Source: JAHEEL01 sp964195545 (GTDB lineage Bacteria; Actinomycetota; Acidimicrobiia; Spongiisociales; UBA5794). From it: a stretch of DNA of 64,000 bases. The notes below the pieces were generated by a model that worked only from the letters and a program-made list of their open reading frames with translations, was not told the origin of the DNA and did not search any database. The stretch spans positions 1-64,000 of the forward strand of contig CAXMQQ010000084.1 in the NCBI GenBank assembly GCA_964195545.1. The letters are read 5' to 3'. A program made the position numbers and the translations under genes. Below are positions 33,191 through 42,179 of this stretch, piece by piece (positions within the stretch are counted from its first letter, which is position 1; every line of letters begins with the position of its first letter).

Positions 33191-34198
33191 TCACCCACCG
33201 ATGTAGGACATCTCCACCTTCGGGAGCCCCAATGAGACACCGGTCCGCTCTTCGCTGTAGCGGTCGGATCGGTCCTGCCATACGCCGGTGATGATTTCGT
33301 CGAGTTCCTCGTCGGTCGCGCCGGCTCTCATGGGGCCGCGCAGATCGGTTCCACGTGTCGCGAACAGGCACGTGTAGATCGAACCGTCCGCGGAGAGTCG
33401 GAGCCGAGTGCACTCGCCACAGAACGGGTTCGACACAGAAGCGATCACACCGATCTCCCCTTTCCCGTCCTGATACCGCCAGCGCTTCACCACTTCGCCG
33501 GGGTAGTTCGGATCGATCGCGTCCAGCGGCCATTCGCTTGCGATGGTCCTCAAGATCTCGTCTGCAGTGACGACATCCCCCATCTTCCAGCCATTCGACG
33601 ATCCGACATCCATGTACTCGATGAACCGAACGATGTGGCCTGTCCCGCGAAACGCCCCGGCGATGTCGACGAGAGCGTCGTCGTTGAGGCCCTTCCTGAC
33701 GACCGTGTTGATCTTGATCGGAGCGAGGCCTGCATCATTGGCTGCGTCGATTCCTTCAAGGACCCGGGCAACCGGAAAGTCCACGTCCGCGGCCCCCCGA
33801 AAGCTGGTGTCGTCGACCGCGTCGAGGCTTACGGTGACTCGGTTGAGGCCGGCGTCGGCGAGTGCTCCTGCGTGGCGAGAGAGGGTACTTCCGTTCGTTG
33901 TCATGGCTACATCCAAGATGCCGTCCACCGAAGCGACCTTGGCGACGAGGGCGTCGAGGTCGTGGCGCAGCAGCGGTTCACCCCCGGTGAGTCGAACCTT
34001 CTCGACACCGAGGCCAGCGAAGACCCGGACCAAGCGCTCGATCTCTTCGAACGTAAGGATCTCATCGCGAGGCAGATAGACGTGGTGACGGTCGTACACA
34101 TCGCGAGGCATGCAGTAGGCACAGCGGAAGTTGCAGCGGTCCGTGACAGACACGCGCAGGTCATGCAGCGGTCTTCCAAGCGTGTCGAGAGGCATCAT
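33191..34198 (-). CDS. moaA: GTP 3',8-cyclase, molybdenum cofactor biosynthesis
   Basis: The radical-SAM enzyme (334-335 aa) converts GTP to 3',8-cyclo-GTP, the first step of molybdopterin synthesis. The N-terminal cluster motif is DRCNFRCAYCMP (CxxxCxxC), followed by LTGGEPLLRHDL. The C-terminal cluster cysteines are in NPFCGECTRLRLSADG and the later TCLF. The protein ends in GG, as MoaA requires. Two adjacent ATGs (34198 and 34195) exist; TAGCAT ends seven bases before the second, so the leaderless start is probably 34195. No other moa gene is nearby. Confidence 0.95.
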   Translation of the reverse strand: MMPLDTLGRPLHDLRVSVTDRCNFRCAYCMPRDVYDRHHVYLPRDEILTFEEIERLVRVFAGLGVEKVRLTGGEPLLRHDLDALVAKVASVDGILDVAMTTNGSTLSRHAGALADAGLNRVTVSLDAVDDTSFRGAADVDFPVARVLEGIDAANDAGLAPIKINTVVRKGLNDDALVDIAGAFRGTGHIVRFIEYMDVGSSNGWKMGDVVTADEILRTIASEWPLDAIDPNYPGEVVKRWRYQDGKGEIGVIASVSNPFCGECTRLRLSADGSIYTCLFATRGTDLRGPMRAGATDEELDEIITGVWQDRSDRYSEERTGVSLGLPKVEMSYIGG

Positions 34199-34237
34199 TG
34201 AGATGCTACCGAACGCCCGGGGCTGCGGGGCCTCAAC

Positions 34238-35353
34238 TCAACGCGCCAGGTCGAGGAACTCATTTCGCGTGCGCGGGTCGTCTTTGAATGTTCCCCGCAT
34301 CGCGCTGGTGATCATGGCGCTCTCCTGCTTCTGAACGCCGCGCATCATCATGCAGAGGTGCCGACCTTCCATGACAACCGCGACGCCATAGGGGTCAAGG
34401 ATGTCGGTCAGCGCATCAGCGACCTGGTTCGTCAACCGTTCCTGAACCTGGAGCCTTCGTGCGTACACGTCGACAATGCGGGCGATCTTCGACAGCCCGA
34501 TGATCTTGCCCTTCGGGAGATACGCGACGGCCGCTTTCCCGAAGAACGGGAGCATGTGGTGCTCGCACATCGAGTAGAACTCGACATCCTTGACGAGAAC
34601 CATCTCCTCGGCGCCCTCGGCGTCGAACACGGCGTTGTTGACGACTTCTTCGAGCGACGTCGAGTATCCGCTCGTCAGGAAGTCCATCGCCTTCGCCACA
34701 CGCAGGGGTGTGCGCATGAGGCCCTCGCGCTCGGGATCCTCTCCGATCTCGACGAGCTGCTGACGGACGAGGCTCTCGAGTCTCGGGGCGTACACGTCGA
34801 CGACGTCGTCGAAGTCCTCTGGTGCCCTGGAGGAATATGGGGTGCTCAGTTGAATCGCCATGACGGGACGAACCTCTCCGGCGTCGATTTGTTCCGCTAT
34901 CTCCGAAGCGGTGCGCCCGTCCGAGGGGTGGACCCAGTCGGGAGCTACTTCTGCAATGGGGATCGCAATGTGAGCGACGGTCGCCGCCATCGGATCGGGA
35001 ACCAGCCACCCATCGATGTCAGCGTCGACGTCTCCGTAGTAGGCAATGTCAAGGTCGATCCGCCGCGGGGCACTCGGATCGTCACTTCGTTCGCGCCCGA
35101 GTTCGGCCTCGATCGCCCGCAGTGCATCACGGAGTTCGACAGGTTGCAGTTCGGTGCACAGGTAGACGGCGGCGTTGAAGAAATCGGGGGCATCGTTCGG
35201 ACCTCCGACCGAGGCGCTCTCATAGAAACGGCTCACTCGCTCGACCGTTATGTGCGGGGCGCGCCGGAGCATCCTGATCGCTTCGGGCAGATTGCGTTCC
35301 TTCTCGATGTTCGATCCGAGTACCACGATCGCATGGGCCGTGCCTTCACGCAT
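34238..35353 (-). CDS. folKE: Fused HPPK (FolK) and GTP cyclohydrolase I (FolE)
   Basis: The 371-aa bifunctional folate enzyme has residues ~1-165 as HPPK: VVLGSNIEKERNLPEAI, VGGPNDAPDFFNAAV, then PRRIDLDIAYYGD, where the acidic pair binds magnesium. Residues ~185-371 are GTP cyclohydrolase I, with TPLRVAKAMDFLTSGY, zinc ligands in MCEHHMLPFFGKAAVAYLP and HLCMMMRGVQK. FolE starts the pathway from GTP; FolK pyrophosphorylates the pterin later. The start ATG 35353 overlaps the folB stop by 8 bp. Such folKE fusions are known from Lactococcus but are not the usual actinobacterial form. folP is not present here. Confidence 0.92.
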   Translation of the reverse strand: MREGTAHAIVVLGSNIEKERNLPEAIRMLRRAPHITVERVSRFYESASVGGPNDAPDFFNAAVYLCTELQPVELRDALRAIEAELGRERSDDPSAPRRIDLDIAYYGDVDADIDGWLVPDPMAATVAHIAIPIAEVAPDWVHPSDGRTASEIAEQIDAGEVRPVMAIQLSTPYSSRAPEDFDDVVDVYAPRLESLVRQQLVEIGEDPEREGLMRTPLRVAKAMDFLTSGYSTSLEEVVNNAVFDAEGAEEMVLVKDVEFYSMCEHHMLPFFGKAAVAYLPKGKIIGLSKIARIVDVYARRLQVQERLTNQVADALTDILDPYGVAVVMEGRHLCMMMRGVQKQESAMITSAMRGTFKDDPRTRNEFLDLAR

Positions 35354-35753
35354 CGTCAACTCCGTTTCGTGTTCGGTAGATCGTGATCCCGACCGATCGT
35401 GCGTGTCGCAGCGCACTCGGCTTCTCGACGGTCATTTCCACCGCGGCTATCCGCCCATCCGCTTCGAGGCAGATCTCGACGAGTTCGGCGACAAGGCGTT
35501 CGACAAGCATGGGTTCGCCCTGTTCGATGAAGGCGATCAGCTGCTTCGTGATCGTCCGGTAGTTGACCGCGTCGTCGATGTCGTCGCTCGCCGCCGCGTT
35601 TCGAGTGTTCGCCCAGAGTGTGGCATTGACCAGGATGTCCTGGCGATGGATCCGCTCATCAGGATTGACTCCAATGATCCCTGAGACAACAAGATCCCGA
35701 ATGTGAATCCGGTCGAGTGTCTCATACCTCATGTCTGATGCCTCAAATCTCAT
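35346..35753 (-). CDS. folB: Dihydroneopterin aldolase
   Basis: The protein is 128-135 aa and converts dihydroneopterin to 6-hydroxymethyl-dihydropterin. It shows LDRIHIRDLVVSGIIGVNPD, catalytic-region FIEQGEPMLVERLVAEL and VEMTVEKPSALRHARSVGI. Two near-identical ATGAGRT start contexts occur, at 35753 and 35732. The second gives MRYETLDRI and matches the family better. It lies 3 bp after the SDR gene and runs into folKE, so the three are one operon. The spacer around 35705-35757 is made of degenerate ATGAG/TTGAG words. Confidence 0.88.
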   Translation of the reverse strand: MRFEASDMRYETLDRIHIRDLVVSGIIGVNPDERIHRQDILVNATLWANTRNAAASDDIDDAVNYRTITKQLIAFIEQGEPMLVERLVAELVEICLEADGRIAAVEMTVEKPSALRHARSVGITIYRTRNGVDDA

Positions 35754-35756
35754 ATC

Positions 35757-36488
35757 TCAAACCAGGTGTCCACCGCCGTCGACCCGCAGGATCTCGCCCG
35801 TCACGAAGTCGTTCTCCAAGAGTGAGAGGACCGCAGCGACGACCGGTTCCGTCCCACCCACACGAGCGAGCGGCAGGTCGGCAGCGAGCCTCACGGCGTA
35901 GTCGTCGTCCTCATGCGGCGGCGGGAGGATCACCCCGAGGCCGACGGCGTTCACCCTGATGCGGGGCGCCAGTTGCAGTGCCGCCGTCTTCGTGAACGTG
36001 TCGATCGCGCCCTTCGCCACCACGTAGCTGAAATGCTCCCGATACGGGGTCTGCGTTCGAACATCGGTGATGTTCACGACGGCGCCGCTCGAGTCTTCCG
36101 GAAGTGCTTTGGCGAAGGCCTGCGTGGCGAATACCGGTGTCGCCAGTGTCAGGTCAAGCGTCGCTCTCCAAGTATCGACGGTGACGTCTGCGATCGTGTC
36201 GGAGGGAAATCCGGACGCGCTGTTGACGAGAATCGAGGGCGTCCCGAGGGACCGCTCGGCAAGTTCGACGAGTTCCGCAGCCTTCGATGGATCCGAGAGA
36301 TCGGCCGATCCAACCGCGGCTCGAACACCCAATTCCCGTGCCTCCGCGGCAGTTCGCTCGGCCGGCTCCGCTGATCTGTTGTAGTGAATGAACACGTCGA
36401 CACCGGCTCCGGCTAGGCCGAGTGCGATCGCGCGTCCGACGCGAACGCCACCTCCGGTCACGATCCCGACTCTTCCTCGTAGGTCCAT
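35757..36488 (-). CDS. Short-chain dehydrogenase, pteridine-reductase (FolM)-like
   Basis: The 243-aa SDR has TGGGVRVGRAIALGLAGAG (NADP turn with the pteridine-reductase-like TGxxxRxG), NSASGFPSDTIADVT, and the catalytic YVVAK with Ser-region NITDVRTQTPYRE. VNAVGLGVILPP follows. The TGGGxRxG turn, the ILPP run and the position directly upstream of folB-folKE suggest dihydromonapterin/dihydrofolate reductase activity rather than a FabG. That is inference. ATG 36488 has TACGCT ending seven bases upstream (leaderless). A start at 36527 is unsupported. Confidence 0.78.
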   Translation of the reverse strand: MDLRGRVGIVTGGGVRVGRAIALGLAGAGVDVFIHYNRSAEPAERTAAEARELGVRAAVGSADLSDPSKAAELVELAERSLGTPSILVNSASGFPSDTIADVTVDTWRATLDLTLATPVFATQAFAKALPEDSSGAVVNITDVRTQTPYREHFSYVVAKGAIDTFTKTAALQLAPRIRVNAVGLGVILPPPHEDDDYAVRLAADLPLARVGGTEPVVAAVLSLLENDFVTGEILRVDGGGHLV

Positions 36489-36577
36489 GGTGGTGAGCGT
36501 AACCAACCAGCAACTGTTCACCTTCACGAATCCTCGGTATCCGCTGCCTTTCCCCGTGACCGCCTATCCTGACCACC

Positions 36578-37165
36578 GTGAGCAAAGAAGATCCGAAGCA
36601 CGGACGTTGGATTCTGCCGGTCGTCATCGCTGCGCTGATCGGATTCACCTACCTGTTCGTCACCGCCCTGCCCCCAGCGGAGATTCCCGTCGGGACAACA
36701 ACGACGGTTGTCGCATCGGAGACCACCACGTCGGTTCCGGACAGCACCACCACGACGACCACGCTCCCATCGGACATCGCAGCATTCCTCAGCCTTGTGG
36801 ACGGCTACGAAGCAACGGCGAACACGATCGCCAACGACATCGACGACACGAACACCGCCTGGGAGAACAGGGCCGACGGTGTCCCTTCGTTCGCCGACAC
36901 GCTGGCTGCTTTCGAAGCAGCGAAGGTCGAAGCGCAGACGCTGAGCGACAATGTCGCAGCAACGAATCCACCCGACGCGTACACGGCGGTCTGGCCTGAC
37001 TCGATCACGGCGGCAGCCGCGCTCCCGCCCGGTGTCGACGCGGTCATCGAAGGCCTCCGGGCCCCCGACGATGGGACGGCACGACGCGAGGCCGTCGACG
37101 CCTACGAAGTGCTCACCACCGAATTCATCGCGACCCTCGACGCCGTCAGAAACGCGACGCCGTAG
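36578..37165 (+). CDS. Membrane-anchored protein with Thr-rich linker, unknown function
   Basis: The 195-aa product has an N-terminal membrane helix (WILPVVIAALIGFTYLFVTA, residues ~11-30), a threonine/serine-rich linker (~40-63) and a helical outer domain (~64-195). The outer domain has heptad-like runs (AAFLSLVDGYEATANTIAND). No recognised family. GTG 36578 is seven bases after TATCCT, so it is probably leaderless. It is divergent from the SDR gene and ends just before a 20-bp-arm hairpin shared with convergent glnA. Confidence 0.7.
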   Translation: MSKEDPKHGRWILPVVIAALIGFTYLFVTALPPAEIPVGTTTTVVASETTTSVPDSTTTTTTLPSDIAAFLSLVDGYEATANTIANDIDDTNTAWENRADGVPSFADTLAAFEAAKVEAQTLSDNVAATNPPDAYTAVWPDSITAAAALPPGVDAVIEGLRAPDDGTARREAVDAYEVLTTEFIATLDAVRNATP

Positions 37166-37179
37166 CGGTCATCGAACCG

Positions 37180-37226
37180 TCGTTTGTGCTTACGACCACG
37201 AAGAGTGTGGTCGTAAGCACAAACGA
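37180..37226. terminator. Perfect 20-bp-arm hairpin between convergent genes
   Basis: TCGTTTGTGCTTACGACCAC at 37180-37199 is exactly repeated in inverse at 37207-37226, with a 7-base loop. It lies between the stop at 37165 (plus) and the glnA stop at 37249 (minus). Position and symmetry fit a bidirectional terminator, although there is no T-tract. The perfect 20-bp match is longer than termination needs. Confidence 0.65.
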
Positions 37227-37248
37227 TGCGGATTGGGCTGTGGGCGGA

Positions 37249-38253
37249 CTACCCGTCGGCCAGGGCTGAGCAGATCGTTTCCGTCATCAGCCGTGCGACC
37301 ACGTACGGATCGGCGTTCGCGTTCGGGCGACGATCCTCGATGTAGCCCTTCTGATCCCTGGCGGTCTGCCACGGGATCCTCACGGAGGCACCCCGGTTCG
37401 ACACGCCGTACGAATACTCGGTCCACGGCGCCGTCTCGTGAAGACCCGTGAGCCGTCGTTGGATGCCAGCTCCGTAGCTCTCGACGTGCTCGTCGGCCCT
37501 CGTGCCGAGCGCCTCGCACGCAGCGATGATCGGATCGTATGACTCGCGCATCGCCGCGGTAGAGAAGTTGGCGTGCATCCCCGCCCCGTTCCAATCGCCC
37601 TCAACGGGCTTCGGGTTGAGGTGAGCGGAGATGTCCTGGTCCTCGGCAAGTCGGTATAGGAGCCACCGCGCCATCCACAGATGGTCGCCGACCGCTACCG
37701 GATCGAGTGGCCCGATCTGGAACTCCCACTGTCCGATCATCACCTCGGCGTTGGTGCCGGAGATCTCGAGTCCGGCCTCCATGCATGCCACCGTATGGTT
37801 CTCGACGACGTCGCGTCCCCAGATCTCGTCGGCGCCGACGCCGCAGTAGTACCCGCCCTGCGGTGCGGGGAAGCCGCCGATCGGCCAACCGTGCGGACGA
37901 CCATCCTTGAAGAACGTGTACTCCTGCTCGAGGCCGAACCAGGGCTCCTGGTCCTTGTACTGCTCATAGACCTCGGCACAGGCTGCCCTCGTATTCGATG
38001 GATGGGACTCCATGTCCGGGGTGAGCACCTCACACATCACGAGTAGGTTGTCGCCGCCCCGGATCGGGTCCGGTCGCACAAGGACGGGCCGGAGAACGCA
38101 GTCCGATAGCTCTCCCGGAGCTTGTTCTGTGCTCGACCCGTCGAAGCCCCACAGCGGCGGCTCCTGTCCGGACTCGACGACCTTGGTCTTCGATCGAATG
38201 TACGACGTCGGCTTTCGACCGTCGATCCAGATGTATTCAGCTCGGTACGGCAT
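37249..38253 (-). CDS. glnII: Glutamine synthetase, type II (eukaryotic-like)
   Basis: The 334-aa ATP-dependent enzyme makes glutamine from glutamate and ammonia. Its length and motifs are those of GSII, not the 470-aa GSI: RSKTKVVESGQEPPLWGFDG is broken here as RSKTKV and PPLWGFDGSSTEQA, then EPWFGLEQEYTFF, GTNAEVMIGQWEFQIGP and EDRRPNANADPY. The ATG at 38253 lies six bases after GGAGG. GSII is not adenylylated, so its control differs from GlnA I. Some actinobacteria carry both. It is monocistronic, with the hairpin 37180-37226 behind it. Confidence 0.92.
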   Translation of the reverse strand: MPYRAEYIWIDGRKPTSYIRSKTKVVESGQEPPLWGFDGSSTEQAPGELSDCVLRPVLVRPDPIRGGDNLLVMCEVLTPDMESHPSNTRAACAEVYEQYKDQEPWFGLEQEYTFFKDGRPHGWPIGGFPAPQGGYYCGVGADEIWGRDVVENHTVACMEAGLEISGTNAEVMIGQWEFQIGPLDPVAVGDHLWMARWLLYRLAEDQDISAHLNPKPVEGDWNGAGMHANFSTAAMRESYDPIIAACEALGTRADEHVESYGAGIQRRLTGLHETAPWTEYSYGVSNRGASVRIPWQTARDQKGYIEDRRPNANADPYVVARLMTETICSALADG

Positions 38254-38332
38254 TGCCCCTCCAGTGATCCAGCGTGGTTGGCAACGAGAATGCCACATCC
38301 CCCGCGGCTCCGCACGAATCCTTTTGAACGGC

Positions 38333-39151
38333 TTACTTCGCCGCCCGATCCGTGAAACGGCGACCGAGCAGGATCGGTACCCCCTGCAGCGCTGCGAACG
38401 CGCCGGTGACCAGCACCACGACCAGCATCATCAGCCACCGCTGCCATTGCAGATCGTCGCGAATCGCTGTCACGACCGCGGCCGCATCCCCTGCAGTCGC
38501 TGCATATGAGTCGAGCAACAGTTCCGCCTCTTCCATCTGGCTCTGGAGTTCCGCAAGATCTTCGGCGATCTCAACGGTCGCAACGCCGAAGTCCTCGAAA
38601 TCGGATGCAAGGGACGCCAACGGTATGGCCTGCGCTCGCAACTCGTCCGGCAACTCGTCGATCGCGTCCGTGAGCTCGGCGACGGCCTCATCGAACGGCA
38701 CTTCCGGGTCGTAGTCGACACCGACGAAGCTGAGCACGCGCAAGGCGTTGTCGATGATCTCGGCTGTGGTCTCGATCGCCGGCATCGCGTCGACGACGGC
38801 ATCGAGGGCATCAGGGACGTCCACGGCCACGACCACTGCCGTATCCGCTATCACCGCCGCAGCATCCTCGAATGTCTCCGCTGCCAGCTCTGCCGAAGGT
38901 GCGAGCGTGTCGAAGGACTCGCTCACGATCCCGAGCGTCTCCGCGGCAAGAGCGACCGTCTCATCGGCCGTCTGGACAGCCTCGACCGTAACGGCAAGGG
39001 ACTGGTCAGCGGATCGGGTCAGGGTCACCACGACCGCGATCCCGAGGACCCCGGCGATCAGGGACGCGACCAGACCCCCGATCCCAAGGATCGTGAACAG
39101 CCGTCCGAGCCGCCGATCGTCTCCGGCGAGTGTCGCGAGGCTCTCGCTCAT
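38333..39151 (-). CDS. Two-TM protein with long helical outer domain, unknown function
   Basis: The 272-aa protein has a membrane helix near residues 17-44 (IGGLVASLIAGVLGIAVVVT), a ~180-residue acidic helical region rich in Ala/Asp/Glu/Val, and a second helix near 240-262. The TM-coil-TM plan resembles the sensor half of chemoreceptors or histidine kinases without the signalling half. The start overlaps the stop of the upstream aldehyde dehydrogenase by 4 bp, so it is cotranscribed with it. Function unassigned. Confidence 0.7.
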   Translation of the reverse strand: MSESLATLAGDDRRLGRLFTILGIGGLVASLIAGVLGIAVVVTLTRSADQSLAVTVEAVQTADETVALAAETLGIVSESFDTLAPSAELAAETFEDAAAVIADTAVVVAVDVPDALDAVVDAMPAIETTAEIIDNALRVLSFVGVDYDPEVPFDEAVAELTDAIDELPDELRAQAIPLASLASDFEDFGVATVEIAEDLAELQSQMEEAELLLDSYAATAGDAAAVVTAIRDDLQWQRWLMMLVVVLVTGAFAALQGVPILLGRRFTDRAAK

Positions 39152-40662
39152 CCGAATTCGATGCCCTGCGCCAGCGGGAGCTCACCGGACCAGTTGATGG
39201 TGACCGTCTGCCTGCGCATGTAGGCCTTCCAGGCATCGGAACCGGACTCCCGTCCACCGCCGGTCTCCTTCTCGCCGCCGAAGGCACCGCCGATCTCAGC
39301 ACCGGACGTCCCGATGTTGATGTTGGCGATACCGCAGTCGGACCCCATGGGCGAGAGGAACGTCTCGCCCGCTTGCACCGAGTCGGTGAAGATCGCCGAC
39401 GACAGCCCCTGTGCGACACCGTTGTTGATCTTGATTGCCTCTTCGACGGTGTCGAACTCGATCAGATACAGGATCGGAGCGAACGTCTCGATCTGCAGAA
39501 TCGGTGCGTCGATCGGCATCTTGATGATCGTCGGCTCAACGTAGTAGCCGGGACCGTCGATGACCTCGCCTCCGTAGAGCAGTTCTCCGCCCTGTTCCTG
39601 TGCGATGCCGACGGCTGCCGAGAAGTTCGAGACCGCGATCTCGTCGACGAGCGGGCCCATGAGGTTCGCGTCGTCGAGCGGGTCGCCGATCTTCACGGTC
39701 GCGTACGCCGAGACGAGGCGTCGCGCGATCTCATCTGAGACACCTCGTTGCACGATGAGCCGGCGTAGCGAGGTGCAACGTTGTCCCGCCGTCCCGACGG
39801 CGGCGAAGACTGCCGCTCTCGTTGCCAGGTCCGGGTCTGCGTCGTCCATGACGACCATCGCGTTGTTCCCGCCGAGTTCAAGGAGCGACCGACCGAGCCG
39901 CTTCGCGACGGCAACACCGACCTTCTCACCCATCCCACACGATCCGGTCGCCGAGATGAGCGGCACCCGCCGGTCGTTGATCATGATGTCACCGACCTCG
40001 GCTCCGGAGCCAACGATCAGATTGAACACCCCCTCGAAGCCTGAGCCTTCCATCGCCCGGGCTGCGAGTTTGGACGTTGCCACAGCGGTGAGTGGCGTCT
40101 TCGAGGATGGTTTCCAGATAAGCGTGTCTCCTCCGACGGCGGCGATCATCGCGTTCCACGCCCAGACGGCTACCGGGAAGTTGAACGACGTGATAATCCC
40201 CACCGGGCCGAGCGGCTGCCATTGCTCGTACATGCGGTGGCGGGGTCGCTCCGAAGCGATGGTGAGTCCGTAGAGCTGTCGGGAGAGGCCGACGGCGAAG
40301 TCGGTGATGTCGATCATCTCCTGGACTTCGCCCTCACCCTCGGCCTTGATCTTGCCCATTTCGAGCGCAACGAGCGCGCCGAGCGGTTCTTGGTACTCAC
40401 GCAGCAGATCGCCGATCACGCGAACGAACTTGCCGCGCTCGGGCGCAGGGAGCATGCGCCACTCCTCGAAGGTGTTCGTCGCAGTCGCGACGACCCTTTC
40501 GTAGTCGGCGATGTCGGCACGCTTCACTGCGCCAATTCGATCGCCCGTGGCAGGGTTCTCGACGTCGAGTTCGGTGCCGCCGGTCTCGAGCCACTCACCG
40601 GCATACCCGCCCGAACTGACGTCGTCGAGATCAAGTGCGGCGAAGATGGAATCACGGTTCAC
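39148..40662 (-). CDS. Aldehyde dehydrogenase, ALDH7 type (aminoadipate-semialdehyde / piperideine-6-carboxylate)
   Basis: The 504-aa NAD-dependent aldehyde dehydrogenase carries ITSFNFPVAVWAWNAM (substrate-channel Asn), LLELGGNNAMVV (general base Glu) and GTAGQRCTSLRR (nucleophilic Cys). The C-terminal FGGEKETGGGRESGSDAWK is characteristic of ALDH7/antiquitin enzymes acting in lysine catabolism. The GTG start at 40662 has AGGAGG upstream. It forms an operon with the coil protein that follows. The exact aldehyde is inferred from subfamily. Confidence 0.88.
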   Translation of the reverse strand: MNRDSIFAALDLDDVSSGGYAGEWLETGGTELDVENPATGDRIGAVKRADIADYERVVATATNTFEEWRMLPAPERGKFVRVIGDLLREYQEPLGALVALEMGKIKAEGEGEVQEMIDITDFAVGLSRQLYGLTIASERPRHRMYEQWQPLGPVGIITSFNFPVAVWAWNAMIAAVGGDTLIWKPSSKTPLTAVATSKLAARAMEGSGFEGVFNLIVGSGAEVGDIMINDRRVPLISATGSCGMGEKVGVAVAKRLGRSLLELGGNNAMVVMDDADPDLATRAAVFAAVGTAGQRCTSLRRLIVQRGVSDEIARRLVSAYATVKIGDPLDDANLMGPLVDEIAVSNFSAAVGIAQEQGGELLYGGEVIDGPGYYVEPTIIKMPIDAPILQIETFAPILYLIEFDTVEEAIKINNGVAQGLSSAIFTDSVQAGETFLSPMGSDCGIANINIGTSGAEIGGAFGGEKETGGGRESGSDAWKAYMRRQTVTINWSGELPLAQGIEFG

Positions 40663-40840
40663 GGTCGGACCTCCTAGTGGGAACGCTCGATAGCTGAACG
40701 GTAGTAGTGCCGGGCGATCGGCGATCGGTGTCGATCATCGCTACTGCGCAATCTGCCGGGCGACTGATCGCGCATGCTTGACTGGAGATCGGGTCAGATG
40801 AACCGCCGCCGGTCGTCCTCAAACCCGAAAGGACCCGCCA

Positions 40841-42175
40841 ATGGACAAGACACTCACTACGGATGACATTGCCCGGATAGCCGAGGAGGCATACGTCTTC
40901 TGTTTCCCGATGCTGATGGGCTACCGCTATGGGTTCGCGACCTTCTTCGCCCCGTCGCTTCCGTCGTACCGGGGACCTGTCAATGAGATGCATGGGGACG
41001 TCGCGACGCTCGATCACACGTTCAGGGACGTCATCACACCGAACGCGGACACGCCCTATTCGATGGCCGTCCTCGACCTACGCGCCGAACCGGCCGTCCT
41101 CAACGTTCCCGACGTCCCGAGTCGGTACTACGTCATGCAGTTCGAAGACCTCTACGGCACAAACCCCCACTACGTAGGTTCCCGCGAGACCGGATCTCAT
41201 GCCGGCACGTATCTAGCCGTGGGACCGCGATGGACGGGCACGATTCCGGGCGGTTTCACCGACGTACTTCGCTTCGAGACTGACCTGGTGTTCATCATTG
41301 GTCGGACACAACTCCTCGGACCAGACGACGTCGATGACGTGGGCGCAGTCATGAATGGCTACCGACTTGAGGGGCTCTCAGAACATCTTCGCAACGAACC
41401 TGTCGAGGCAGACTCCTTCGAGTGGCCCGTGTGGGACGACGCTGCGTCTCGGGATGAGCGGTTCATCGGATACGTCAATCGCCTGCTCGAGTGGTGCCAG
41501 CCGCCGCACCCGGCCGAGGTCGAGTTGATGGAACGGTTCTCACTGATCGGAATCGGGGCAGGAATGCCATTCGACACGGCACTGCTCGATGACGAGACCC
41601 GCAATGCGATTCTCGCAGGTGTGGGTGCTGCCCGGGATGCGATCGCATCCAAGGCCTCGAATCTCGGGGGGAAGATCAACGGCTGGGCGGCCGTCGAAGC
41701 GCTCGGCAGCCGCGAGTTCTTCGCGGGCGACTATCTGCTGCGAGCCGCGGGTGCCATGGCGGGATGGGGTGGGAACGACAGAATCGAGGCGGTCTATCCG
41801 CTGACCCGGGAAGACAGTGACGGGCGGTCGCTCGATGGTGATCACCAGTACCGGCTCACCTTCTCAAAGTCACCCCCGGCCAAGGCGTTCTGGTCGGTCA
41901 CGATGTACGACACCTCGTACGACGGCGTCGCGGGCTACCTGGTGGACAACCCGATTGGGCGCTACCTGATCAACTCGACCACGCCGGGACTCGTCCACGG
42001 CGATGACGGTTCTCTCACCATCTTCATCCAGCGAGACGAGCCCGAGACGACCGAAGGCAGAGCCAACTGGCTCCCCTCACCGGAGGGGCAGCTATATCTC
42101 GCGATGCGAATCTACTGGCCCGAGGATGCGGCTCTCAACGGCACGTGGAGACCACCACCGATCGTGCGGTTGTAG
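40841..42175 (+). CDS. DUF1254/DUF1214 protein
   Basis: The 444-aa protein carries the N-terminal DUF1254 pattern (EEAYVFCFPMLMGYRYGF, then FRDVITPNADTPYSMAVLDL and YYVMQFEDLYGTN). The C-terminal DUF1214 pattern is YRLTFSKSPPAKAFWSVTMY with NPIGRYLIN. No signal peptide is visible, although some members are exported. Activity is unknown. AAAGGA lies before ATG 40841. The region 40663-40840 upstream holds promoters for this gene and the divergent aldehyde dehydrogenase. Confidence 0.88.
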   Translation: MDKTLTTDDIARIAEEAYVFCFPMLMGYRYGFATFFAPSLPSYRGPVNEMHGDVATLDHTFRDVITPNADTPYSMAVLDLRAEPAVLNVPDVPSRYYVMQFEDLYGTNPHYVGSRETGSHAGTYLAVGPRWTGTIPGGFTDVLRFETDLVFIIGRTQLLGPDDVDDVGAVMNGYRLEGLSEHLRNEPVEADSFEWPVWDDAASRDERFIGYVNRLLEWCQPPHPAEVELMERFSLIGIGAGMPFDTALLDDETRNAILAGVGAARDAIASKASNLGGKINGWAAVEALGSREFFAGDYLLRAAGAMAGWGGNDRIEAVYPLTREDSDGRSLDGDHQYRLTFSKSPPAKAFWSVTMYDTSYDGVAGYLVDNPIGRYLINSTTPGLVHGDDGSLTIFIQRDEPETTEGRANWLPSPEGQLYLAMRIYWPEDAALNGTWRPPPIVRL

Positions 42176-42179
42176 CGAT

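Noticed and set aside
34358..35386. A 342-codon plus-strand frame antisense to folKE
   Set aside because: Mirror of FolK/FolE codons; composition only.
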